Shown here: positions 56,185 to 64,000 of the stretch, in pieces | Layout: every line of letters starts with the position of its first letter | How positions within the stretch are numbered: position 1 is the first letter of the stretch | Notes under the pieces: generated by a model | What the model saw: only the letters and a program-made list of their open reading frames with translations | Database searches by the model: none | What the model was told of the DNA's origin: nothing | Source of the DNA: Buxus sempervirens | Taxonomy: Eukaryota > Streptophyta > Magnoliopsida > Buxales > Buxaceae | Assembly (NCBI GenBank): GCA_947561395.2 | Contig: OX387188.1 | Coordinates: 37,505,942-37,569,941 of the forward strand | Direction: 5' to 3' | DNA length: 64,000 nt | Program-made: the position numbers and the translations under genes

Positions 56185-57069
56185 CTTTGGCTACTTGATC
56201 ATTTGAGCCAGATTGAAGAGATCAATCGACACTTCTTCCCGAGTCTGAAAGTCCCTCTCTTGATGAGCAACAGGGGGTGCCCTAATATTCCAGGGGGCAA
56301 ACAGGGCTGGTTCACTTTCTTGGGCTCGCTTCAGGATGACCAGGTGAGATGGCCTGGTACTTATCAGCCTAATGCGGAGACAGTGATTAGCTTCCGAGAC
56401 CGCAACTTTCTGATTCTGGCTGGCCTGAGGCATGCAGTGCTTTATCTTCCTCTGCGGGTCCTTCGTCAGTTCCGTGCGACCCAGGGGATTATCATCCCAT
56501 GTGGATATGAGGATCGTCTTGGGCCCCTTTCTATGAAGCTGAATGCCTGGTTGATGAAGGAGTGGTCCTATGTCCGCTTTATGCATGGTCCAGTCTTCTC
56601 AGAAGCCCATGTAAAGGATTATCTCTTTTGGATCAAGGAACAGATACAGACCCAGGCCCCGGTACCCGAAGATCCTCCTGTAGTCTTGGCTCCCACCTAT
56701 GAGGACATTCTAGAGTCTGAGCGGGCTTCTCATAAGCGGCTTCAGCAGATATGGGTACGGGAGGCCCAGGAGCTCAGGATACAGGGCGCTTATCTGGAGA
56801 GGCAGCTTGAGGAGCAGGTCTCACGCCGTATTGCCGTGGAAGAGAAGCTGGAGGAGCAGAGGCAGGCCCGTCGCTTCGAGGTCCGTATGATCCGGCAGAA
56901 GTACCAGGATACTTTGGCCAGCCTTAGGAGTATGCGGATCAGGCAGGCCCTTTCAGATGAGGTCATTTCCTTCTTGAGTGATCCCGCTGCAGAGGGGGCT
57001 TCAGGAGTCATTGCAGCTCAGGCAGCTCGGATTCGGGAGCTTGAGGAGCGGCTAGGAGATAGAGATTAG
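56185..57069 (+). CDS. Antisense ORF of the Tat element, DUF7745-like protein, about 294 codons
   Basis: Lies on the strand opposite gag-pol, between pol and the 3' LTR, the place where extra antisense ORFs are known in Tat elements. The frame is open from tttgcag|cttt, a good 3' splice site with a strong polypyrimidine tract. There is no ATG near the start (first in-frame Met is about 27 codons in), so this is probably a downstream exon. The N-terminal half (FRDRNFLILAGLRHAVLYLP, GIIIPCGYEDRLGPLS, LNAWLMKEWSYVRFM) resembles the plant DUF7745 family. The C-terminal third (about 170-290) is charged and heptad-like, a likely coiled coil (RQLEEQVSRRIAVEEKLEEQ). Function is unknown. The intact frame suggests recent constraint. 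Confidence 0.65.
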   Translation, partial: LWLLDHLSQIEEINRHFFPSLKVPLLMSNRGCPNIPGGKQGWFTFLGSLQDDQVRWPGTYQPNAETVISFRDRNFLILAGLRHAVLYLPLRVLRQFRATQGIIIPCGYEDRLGPLSMKLNAWLMKEWSYVRFMHGPVFSEAHVKDYLFWIKEQIQTQAPVPEDPPVVLAPTYEDILESERASHKRLQQIWVREAQELRIQGAYLERQLEEQVSRRIAVEEKLEEQRQARRFEVRMIRQKYQDTLASLRSMRIRQALSDEVISFLSDPAAEGASGVIAAQAARIRELEERLGDRD

Positions 57070-58008
57070 CTTTATTTCCTGCACATTTTTCATACCTTTG
57101 TACAAAATTGAACTCCAATAGTGGAAATACAAAGGATTTAATTCAAAATAAAGTTTTTATATTATTGGCCTCAGAATGCTCAGATGCTTGTAAAAACAAA
57201 GGTTTTATGAAAAGTATTTGATTTCTCATGACTGGCCAAAGTATAATTTTTCCTTTTTTATTTTTTTTTGTTTTTTGAAATTTGGTCCATGCACTTAATC
57301 ACCTATAATTAAAGGAATTAGAACCAGGTTAAATAATGAAAAGGGTAGTCCAGAAAATACTGAGGGATCAGAACCGTCCATCTTAGAACCTTTAGAGTCA
57401 TCCCCAACTGCCAAAACTGCCCCATTCTGCTCATGCCAACTTTGCTTGAAGCTCAGATCCCCATGATCAACTCAACCTCTGATTTTCTTTCATTTTTCTT
57501 ATTTTTTTTTCTTTTTGCCTTTTTGCCAATATTGCCCCTAGCGCCAGTTACGGTTTTCACTAGGGCCGGCTTCTGAATTCCGTCATCACCCATCTTACTC
57601 TGATATTTGAATGAACAAGCTAAGATCACCGAGGGCTTAAAAATAGGACGAAATAAAGGCTAGACTCAGTTTATGAAAGAAAGGGTATTAAAGGCCCAAA
57701 AATTTTCAAGTGTGGAAATAGGTCAACCGGATTTATAGTCATGATAAATTTAACCCTTTTTCCCCAAATTGCATTTTTTGCATTTTTTTTCACACTTGGC
57801 TTTCATTTGCCAATTTTCATTGCTTTTCCTCTCTTTTTCTTTTTCTTTCCTCACTTTTGCCCCAAATTGATTTTGCCCCCAATTTGACTGTAAATCCGGT
57901 TTGGGTTGATCAAAGAAACGAACCGGCTCAACTTGGCTAGACTAGGGATTAAAATTTTTGAAGGAAGTAAAGAAAAATGGCCTCGGATCCTTTCCTAGAA
58001 ATATTCAC
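57070..58008. other. Non-coding part of the Tat element between antisense ORF and pol
   Basis: T- and C-rich on the + strand (purine-rich on the element's sense strand), with long runs such as ctttttcttttt. No frame of note. It may serve as the 3' UTR for both the antisense transcript and pol. Confidence 0.6.
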
Positions 58009-61000
58009 TCAAGGGAAATACCTTTTTACTGCATCAGAGTTAATGGGCTCAGGAAAATCTGACCCATCCATTTCTGCTAAGATGAGTGCACCCCCTGACA
58101 GGACTTTCTTGACGACATATGGGCCTTCCCAATTGGGCTTGAACTTACCACGAGGATCTTCCAGAAATGGTAGAATTTTCTTTAACACCAAGTTTCCTTC
58201 TTGGAAAGTTCTGGGCCTCACTTTCTTATTGTAAGCCCGGGCCATTCTCTTCTGGTACAACTGTCCATGGCAAAGCGCTTTCAACCGTTTTTCTTCTATC
58301 AGGTTAAGTTGATCATGTCTTGACTGTATCCATTCAGCTTCTTCTAGTTCTGCTTCCATGAGCACTCGGAGTGAGGGGATCTCTACTTCCACGGGCAAGA
58401 CTGCTTCCATCCCATAGACTAGGGAGTACGGGGTTGCCCCAGTTGAAGTTCGGATCGAGGTTCTGTATGCATGCAGAGCAAGTGGCAGCATTTCATGCCA
58501 ATCTTTGTAGCTCACTACCATCTTCTGGATGATTTTCTTTATGTTCTTGTTTGCTGCTTCCACTGCCCCATTCATCTTTGGCCTGTACGGAGCTGACTTA
58601 TGATGGGTGATCTGAAACTGCTCACACATTTTCTTCATGTCTTTGTTCTTAATATTTGAAGCATTGTCGGATACTATGGCATTTGGCAGTCCATAGCGAC
58701 AAATGATATTGCGCTTCAAAAATTTAATAACATGGTTGCTTGTGATGTTCGCATATGAAGCTGCTTCCACCCACTTAGTGAAATAGTCAATCCCCACCAG
58801 GATGAATCTATGTTCGTTCGATGCCTTAGGTGAGATCATGCCAATGACATCTATGCCCCACATGGAGAAGGGCCAGGGTGATGTCATGTTGTGCAGCTCA
58901 CCCGGGGGTGCATGCTTGTTATCTGCATATATTTGGCATTGATGGCACCTCCTGACATGTATACAGCAGTCATGCTCCATGGTTGTCCAGTAGTATCCCA
59001 GCCTCAGGATCTTCTTAGCCAGCATGTGCCCACTCATATGGGGCCCACAGATTCCTCCATGTACAGTCTCAATCAACCTTTCCGATTCAGCCTTGGCAAC
59101 ACATCTTAGCAGAATGTCGTTATGTGACCTCTTGTACACATGTCCAGCGCTTAGCAGAAATTGACCAGCCAATCTCTGTATTGTCCTCTTCTCAGTAGCA
59201 GTGGCATTTTCTGGCAAACTCCGATTATTCAAGAAGTTCTTGATATCCTGAAACCATGGTGCTTCTTCTTCTGGTGCTCCCTCTAGAACGAGACAGTAAG
59301 CCGGTTCATCTCGGACCTCAATTTCCAGCGGTCTGATGTCTACTCCTTCTGATATGCTGACCATTGAAGCCAAGGTTGCTAGAGCATCTGCAAACTGATT
59401 CTTGGCCCTTGGCATATAGTTGAAGGAAATTCGAGTGAAATTTGTGCTTATTTCTTCCAAATGCTGGTGATAGGGGATCAATTTGTGATCCTTGGTTTTC
59501 CATTCACCAGTTGTTTGGAAGATGATAAGACTCGAATCCCCGTATACGTCAAGTTCCTCTACTCCATGATCCATGGCTGATTGCAATCCAATTATGCATG
59601 CCTCATATTCTGCTATGTTATTGGTGCACTGGAATCTCAGCTTTACTGCAATCGGGATGTGAGAACCATCCGGTTTGACCAAGACTGCCCCTATTCCGTT
59701 CCCATTCATATTGGCTGCCCCATCAAAGAACATCTGCCAAGAACTCTCACTGTCCTCCTCTTCAGTGTACAGAATTGCCTCATCTGGGAAGTTGGTCTTC
59801 AAGGGTTGATATTCCAGCAAAGGATGTGCAGCCAGGTGATCAGCTATGGCTTGACCCTTGATTGCTTTCTGGGTGATGTATGTGAGGTCAAACTCGGACA
59901 GCAGTAGTTGCCACTTTGCCGTCCTGCCAGTCAGTGCCGGTTTCTCAAATAAATATTTCAGCGGGTCCATCCGGGATATCAATAGTGTGGAGTGACTAAG
60001 GAAATAATGCCTTAGCCTCTGAGTGGCCCACACTAGAGCACAGCAAGTCTTTTCCAATGGTGTGTATTTGGCTTCATATTCTGTGAATTTTTTACTCAGA
60101 TAGTAAATTGCCCTTTCTTTTCTACCAGTCTCATCATGCTGCCCCAAGACACATCCCATCGACGTTTCCAACACTGACAAGTACAGGATCAGCGGTCTTC
60201 CTGGAGTTGGTGGCACTAGTACCGGCGGGTTCAACAAATACCTCTTTATTGTGTCAAATGCCTGCTGGCAGTCCTCATTCCAGACCGTAGGGTTATCTTT
60301 CCTCAGAAGTTTGAAAATCGGTTCACAGATAGCAGTGAGCTGTGCTATGAACCGGCTTATGTATTGAATCCTCCCGAGAAAACCCCTGACCTCCTTCTCA
60401 GTTCTGGGTGCTGGCATTTCAATTATGGCCTTGGCTTTTGCCGGGTCAATTTCAATTCCTCTTCGGCTCACTATAAACCCCAGTAATTTCCCTGATGTAG
60501 CCCCAAAGACGCACTTAGCCGGGTTAAGTCGTAGACTGTACTTCCTGAACCGATCAAACACTTTCTTCAGATTGATCAAGTGGTCCTCCTCTTTGCATGA
60601 TTTGGCAATCATATCGTCCACGTAGACCTCCATCTCCTTATGGATCATGTCATGGAATAGTGCAGTCATGGCCCGCTGGTATGTTGCCCCAGCGTTCTTG
60701 AGCCCAAACGGCATGACTGTATAGTGGAATGTGCCCCAAGGTGTGATAAATGCTGTTTTCTCTTGATCCTCCTTAGCCATCTTGATCTGGTTATATCCTG
60801 AGAAACCATCCATGAAGGAAAACAGGCTATGTACCGCAGTATTATCGACCAGAATGTCGATGTGTGGAAGCGGAAAATCGTCCTTTGGGCTTGCCCTGTT
60901 CAAGTCTCTATAGTCCACACACATTCGGACTTTCCCGTCCTTCTTGGGTACCGGCACTATGTTTGCGAGCCATTCTGGGTACGTAGAGACTGCCAAAAAT

Positions 61001-61650
61001 CCGGCTTGGAACTGTTTGACCACTTCGTCCTTGACCTTCAAGGTCCATTCTGGCTTCAATCTTCTCAGCTTCTGCTTAATCGGCTTAACCCCTGGCAAAA
61101 TTGGCAACTTATGCACCACCATGTCCGTGTCCAACCCCGGCATGTCCCGATACGACCAAGCAAACACATCCTTGTAATCTGCCAAGAACTGTGACATTTC
61201 ATTTTTCTGCACATCAGACAAGCATGACCCGATTTTCACAATTTTTGGGTCATCTTTGGTCCCAAGGTTTATGGATATGGTCTCCTCAATATTAGGTTGG
61301 ACCCCCTTTTCATGACGTTCCAATTGGTATTCAATTTCTTTTGGAAAGTCTTCTTCTTCGACCTCGGTCTCTTCTTCGACCCCCATGAGATCAAAGTCGA
61401 GCTCAAGGTCGAAGTCATATTCAACCTGGTCCAATTCGGTCTGATTATATGGTTCATAAGTGGTGTGGACCTTTTTGAAAAAATTAAATTTTCTAGAAAA
61501 AATAGAAAAATCTTTTTGGGTTTTTTGTGGGCCTTCTAAACATAATTCCCCTGAAGACGAAGGCCCATTAGAACCTTCAGGGAAATGGCATTCCACTATT
61601 GGAGTTTTTTTTGGAAGCCGCGTCAGTTTGCCACACAGACGCTGCTTCAA
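58009..61650 (-). CDS. Tat pol: reverse transcriptase, RNase H, second RNase H, integrase (1213 codons)
   Basis: Copies element RNA into DNA and inserts it. RT at about 200-390: FMDGFSGYNQIKM with Asp281, VMPFGLKNA, and the catalytic YVDD (343-346). RNase H at about 485-555. The linker is followed by a second, archaeal-type RNase H (about 638-765) with FFDGAA, EYEA, GDSS and FADALA acidic residues, a Tat hallmark. Integrase: HHCC finger (about 864-905, HGGICG...HM..C..C), core with Asp934 (WGID), Asp995 (VSDN) and Glu1031 (AVEAANK), then a GPY-type C-terminus (NWEGPYVVKK). No stop or loss of a catalytic residue is seen. The frame's N-terminal 25 codons overlap the protease frame; pol is +1 relative to it. 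Confidence 0.95.
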   Translation of the reverse strand: MKQRLCGKLTRLPKKTPIVECHFPEGSNGPSSSGELCLEGPQKTQKDFSIFSRKFNFFKKVHTTYEPYNQTELDQVEYDFDLELDFDLMGVEEETEVEEEDFPKEIEYQLERHEKGVQPNIEETISINLGTKDDPKIVKIGSCLSDVQKNEMSQFLADYKDVFAWSYRDMPGLDTDMVVHKLPILPGVKPIKQKLRRLKPEWTLKVKDEVVKQFQAGFLAVSTYPEWLANIVPVPKKDGKVRMCVDYRDLNRASPKDDFPLPHIDILVDNTAVHSLFSFMDGFSGYNQIKMAKEDQEKTAFITPWGTFHYTVMPFGLKNAGATYQRAMTALFHDMIHKEMEVYVDDMIAKSCKEEDHLINLKKVFDRFRKYSLRLNPAKCVFGATSGKLLGFIVSRRGIEIDPAKAKAIIEMPAPRTEKEVRGFLGRIQYISRFIAQLTAICEPIFKLLRKDNPTVWNEDCQQAFDTIKRYLLNPPVLVPPTPGRPLILYLSVLETSMGCVLGQHDETGRKERAIYYLSKKFTEYEAKYTPLEKTCCALVWATQRLRHYFLSHSTLLISRMDPLKYLFEKPALTGRTAKWQLLLSEFDLTYITQKAIKGQAIADHLAAHPLLEYQPLKTNFPDEAILYTEEEDSESSWQMFFDGAANMNGNGIGAVLVKPDGSHIPIAVKLRFQCTNNIAEYEACIIGLQSAMDHGVEELDVYGDSSLIIFQTTGEWKTKDHKLIPYHQHLEEISTNFTRISFNYMPRAKNQFADALATLASMVSISEGVDIRPLEIEVRDEPAYCLVLEGAPEEEAPWFQDIKNFLNNRSLPENATATEKRTIQRLAGQFLLSAGHVYKRSHNDILLRCVAKAESERLIETVHGGICGPHMSGHMLAKKILRLGYYWTTMEHDCCIHVRRCHQCQIYADNKHAPPGELHNMTSPWPFSMWGIDVIGMISPKASNEHRFILVGIDYFTKWVEAASYANITSNHVIKFLKRNIICRYGLPNAIVSDNASNIKNKDMKKMCEQFQITHHKSAPYRPKMNGAVEAANKNIKKIIQKMVVSYKDWHEMLPLALHAYRTSIRTSTGATPYSLVYGMEAVLPVEVEIPSLRVLMEAELEEAEWIQSRHDQLNLIEEKRLKALCHGQLYQKRMARAYNKKVRPRTFQEGNLVLKKILPFLEDPRGKFKPNWEGPYVVKKVLSGGALILAEMDGSDFPEPINSDAVKRYFP

Positions 61651-63085
61651 AGGTAAGGGGAGTTTCCTCCCAATTGTTCAGTACAAAATTTTGGGGAGCA
61701 GGGGAAATAGGGAAAGCCTGCTCCTCAAGCCCAGCATCCGATGCCATCATCACCGGGTGGGTACTGCCCTTTTCTGCTACGGGGCCCAATCCAGAAATGA
61801 CCTTGTCTGGAATCTTCACTGCGGCCCAGTCAATAAATGGCAGTTCCATGTCTGCCCCTGTCTTTTCGCCTTCAGTCATGGCGAAGAATGCACCAACATC
61901 TTCAGAAAAGTCCACCTGCTGCTCGGGTTGTGGTCCAGGCCCATCCACTGCTTCCAGTATTGGAGATGGGTTATAGGGTTGTAGGGCCGAAACAACAGGC
62001 TTCTGAAATGGGTTGACATTTCGGTATGGAGGCTTGGATTGGTCCATGGGAGGAGAAATTTGGATTATATAGGAGGGTTTTGGAAAGTTCACCCTCAGGT
62101 GCGGGAGTTTTCCGCTGCTTCTGCTCTCCCCTTCTTCATATTTCATTCTTCTCCAGCCTCTGGGCTTGAAGCCCAACCCTACCTTTGGGACTAGTTTCTT
62201 AGCCATGATTGGCTCCACCATCCCCTGCAGATTGATCCCCAGGCCTTTCCCTGGGTGAAAGTGGTATTTCTCCATCACTTTCTTGACCATCTTTTCTGCA
62301 GTGGTCCCCTTTTCTTTCTTTTTCTCACACCCCCCAGGTATGTAATTTACCGCCTCAAATTGAAATGAGTGGAATGCAATCTTGTCAACAGTCAAGTCCA
62401 CATTGATTAAGGGTACATCAGGTGACACGATGGGCGGCACCAAGTTTTCAGCTAGGACTGTTATCACCCTTTGCCCTCTTATGTATTTCACCCTCTGGTG
62501 GAGCGTGGATGGTATTGCCCTAGCCGAATGTATCCACGGCCTTCCTAGGAGCAGATTGAATGCTGCGGGTATATCCATCACTTCAAATGTGATGTTAAAG
62601 ATATTCGGCCCAATTGTGACCGGCAGTTCAATCTCCCCTAGGGAGTGGGTCTTGGAGCTATCAAAAGCCCTCACTATCCGCCCATTTCTTTTGATCCTTG
62701 ACTGGTCCAGACCCAGCTTGGTAAAAGTGATTAACGGGCAAACGTTTAACGCTGACCCGTTGTCAATTAAAACCCGTGCAACCATGCAGCCCTTACAAAG
62801 CACAGTGATGTGCAAAGGGTCCACATGATAACACCCACCTGGGCTGATCTCACCCTCTGAGAAACTTATCACATTATGTGACAAGATTTGACCAACCATT
62901 TTACCAAGCTGGTCTGGATCAATGGTCTGGGATACGTGTGCACTCTGTAGCACCCTTAACAATGCATCCCTATGCTTTTCAGAATTCAGCAAAAGGCCCA
63001 GTATTGAAATCTGGGCCGGGACCTTGTTTAGCTGATCCACAAGATTAAATTCACTCTTTTTTATTATTTTTATGAGGTCGGCTGC
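61577..63085 (-). CDS. Tat protease and G-patch-like region
   Basis: Cleaves the Gag-Pol polyprotein. The frame enters from the gag overlap as AENEAADLIKIIKKSEFNLVDQL; counted from the GTG at 63040 it has 487 codons. The aspartic protease active site is VLIDNGSALNV (Asp93 in that numbering) with FNLLLGRPWIH as the flap-side motif. A G-patch-like segment (FHPGKGLGINLQG, about 261-273) follows. It then runs through low-complexity linker to a stop just after an A8 run (61605-61612). It is offset -1 from gag and pol is +1 from it, so gag and pol share a frame. There is no ATG of its own, so expression must depend on frameshifting, or the offsets are mutations. Confidence 0.85.
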   Translation of the reverse strand, partial: AADLIKIIKKSEFNLVDQLNKVPAQISILGLLLNSEKHRDALLRVLQSAHVSQTIDPDQLGKMVGQILSHNVISFSEGEISPGGCYHVDPLHITVLCKGCMVARVLIDNGSALNVCPLITFTKLGLDQSRIKRNGRIVRAFDSSKTHSLGEIELPVTIGPNIFNITFEVMDIPAAFNLLLGRPWIHSARAIPSTLHQRVKYIRGQRVITVLAENLVPPIVSPDVPLINVDLTVDKIAFHSFQFEAVNYIPGGCEKKKEKGTTAEKMVKKVMEKYHFHPGKGLGINLQGMVEPIMAKKLVPKVGLGFKPRGWRRMKYEEGESRSSGKLPHLRVNFPKPSYIIQISPPMDQSKPPYRNVNPFQKPVVSALQPYNPSPILEAVDGPGPQPEQQVDFSEDVGAFFAMTEGEKTGADMELPFIDWAAVKIPDKVISGLGPVAEKGSTHPVMMASDAGLEEQAFPISPAPQNFVLNNWEETPLTFEAASVWQTDAASKKNSNSGMPFP

Positions 63086-64000
63086 CTCATTTTCTGCACC
63101 CTGGGGGTGTCTTCTCCCACTTTATTTTTTCCTTTCTGTTTTCTTTTTTCTTCATTTTCTTTTTTTTCTTTCTCTACTTCTGTCTCTTTTTCTTTCTCTT
63201 CGCCCCCTGCACATCTCCCTGACCTCGTCATGAGGTTCACCTCCTCCTGGTTCTGGTCTTTGACCACTGGAACCGTAGCCGTGATTCCCTCGCTGTAATT
63301 CCATGGTACAGCGGCCTCAGAATAGGCTAGTTTAGGGATGTTTACCACTAATGGCTGGAGTCTGGACCGGGATGTATGGGCCGGTTTAGGGATAGCATGG
63401 GCTGGCTGCACATTTACAACCAAGGGTTGAAGTTTGGAATTTGTGGGGACAGAAGAAGTGATGGAAGCAGTGGTGGGGTCAAGATTGATGACCAGTGGAG
63501 CCTTAGACAGCTTGGATGGGGAACAAGTGGGTGGACTGCAATTGAAGACCAATGTGGGCCTTGCAGTATTCATCTGGGTCATAAGAGATGAGACCCGGTT
63601 TAAAGAGGAACTTATGTCCTCAGCAGCTGTATTATTATTTTTTTGGGAGACCATGTTGATCTCCTCCTCTTCCTCCTCTGGGAAAAATCGGACCTGGACT
63701 GTAGTCCCCACAGGTGCTATAAGCTGAGATGGGTCAAAGGCCCTTCTCGTGGTGGATATGGCAGTGATGGAGTTGGATGGGCCTGCCCCACTGTGGTACG
63801 GCAGAGGGTTCTGCCCAATATCATTCCCGGACAGGGCCGGTGCAGCAGTGTTGAACACCAAGGCCTTCTGGTCCAACAAATCCTGGACTGCATGCTTCAA
63901 TACCCAGCAGGTATCAGTAGAATGCCCCGGTGCACCCATGTGGAAATCACAGGTGACCGATGTGTCAAAATTTCTCCCTTTGGTGGCATTCGGGTTAGGC
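63070..64000 (-). CDS. Tat gag, C-terminal part, cut by window edge
   Basis: The frame is open to the window edge. Reads ATKGRNFDTSVTCDFHMG, then APGHSTDTCWVLKHAVQDLL, a zinc-knuckle-like motif (C-x2-H-x4-GH-x4-C) typical of Tat Gag. About 270 residues of Pro/Ser/Thr-rich linker follow with repeats of QPLVVN(V/I)QP-type segments, ending in a Lys/Glu-rich tail (EKEKETEVEKEKKENEEK). The stop is at 63070. The protease frame overlaps the end at -1. The first part of Gag (capsid) lies outside the window. Confidence 0.85.
   Translation of the reverse strand, partial: PNPNATKGRNFDTSVTCDFHMGAPGHSTDTCWVLKHAVQDLLDQKALVFNTAAPALSGNDIGQNPLPYHSGAGPSNSITAISTTRRAFDPSQLIAPVGTTVQVRFFPEEEEEEINMVSQKNNNTAAEDISSSLNRVSSLMTQMNTARPTLVFNCSPPTCSPSKLSKAPLVINLDPTTASITSSVPTNSKLQPLVVNVQPAHAIPKPAHTSRSRLQPLVVNIPKLAYSEAAVPWNYSEGITATVPVVKDQNQEEVNLMTRSGRCAGGEEKEKETEVEKEKKENEEKRKQKGKNKVGEDTPRVQKMRQPTS

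Larger units (their letters stand above)
53725..64000 (-). mobile_element. Tat-lineage Ty3/Gypsy LTR retrotransposon, runs off the window
   Basis: Minus-strand order: gag, protease, RT-RNaseH-second RNaseH-integrase, antisense ORF, polypurine tract, 3' LTR. The second, archaeal-type RNase H and the antisense ORF mark the Tat group. It is inserted in a Copia gag; the left target site is probably cacgt (53720-53724). The 5' LTR and primer site are outside the window. An almost intact pol suggests a fairly young insertion. Confidence 0.92.

Noticed and set aside
61600-61615. A AAA AAC slippery heptamer at the protease/pol overlap
   Set aside because: It is in phase for a -1 shift, but pol lies in the +1 frame, and the -1 frame meets a stop within three codons. 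It therefore does not explain pol expression.

Overview
This is nuclear DNA of a flowering plant, probably a woody eudicot. The evidence is intronless CC-NBS-LRR (NLR) resistance genes, egg-cell-secreted EC1 genes (an angiosperm family), a WRKY exon pair with the usual PNPR-site intron, and typical plant transposons (Tat-type Ty3/Gypsy, Copia with a methionine-tRNA primer site, hAT, MITEs). No species can be named from the sequence alone.

Layout. Positions 1-51,150 form a decayed tandem array whose repeating unit is NLR gene (+ strand), several kb of conserved spacer, then EC1 gene (- strand). Unit I has NLR1 (1-2346, cut by the window edge) and no EC1. Unit II has NLR2 (11158-14310) and an EC1 pseudogene (16781-17212), followed by a partial unit with an intact EC1 (21368-21775). 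Unit III has NLR3 (24125-27226) and EC1 (29823-30230). Unit IV has a broken NLR (coiled-coil piece at 44773, LRR piece at 47361-48881, NB-ARC missing) and EC1 (50738-51148). Its 5' part (about 3.16 kb) is tandemly duplicated (40787-43945 and 43946-about 47145). The spacers carry MITEs, a hAT element (about 7758-10729), a 967-bp TIR element (14932-15898), an LTR-like stretch with a CGTTCG-rich minisatellite (about 35406-36530), a probable 3-kb solo LTR (36726-39793), and several very short poly(A) insertions flanked by 13-18 bp direct repeats.

Right of the array, a WRKY33-like group I WRKY gene (- strand, 52021-52780) is reduced to a pseudogene. A Copia element on the + strand (LTR 52781-53618, primer-binding site 53621-53632) interrupts it just before WRKYGQK. 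Twelve codons into the Copia gag, a Tat-lineage Ty3/Gypsy element on the - strand (53725 to beyond 64000) has inserted. It has a long LTR, an antisense ORF between pol and the 3' LTR, an apparently intact 1213-residue RT-RNaseH-second RNaseH-integrase ORF, a protease ORF and the 3' part of gag.

Working genes supported here are three NLRs, presumably cytosolic immune receptors, and three EC1 proteins, secreted egg-cell signals that activate sperm. Their alternation comes from joint duplication. Nothing in the sequence shows that they act together.
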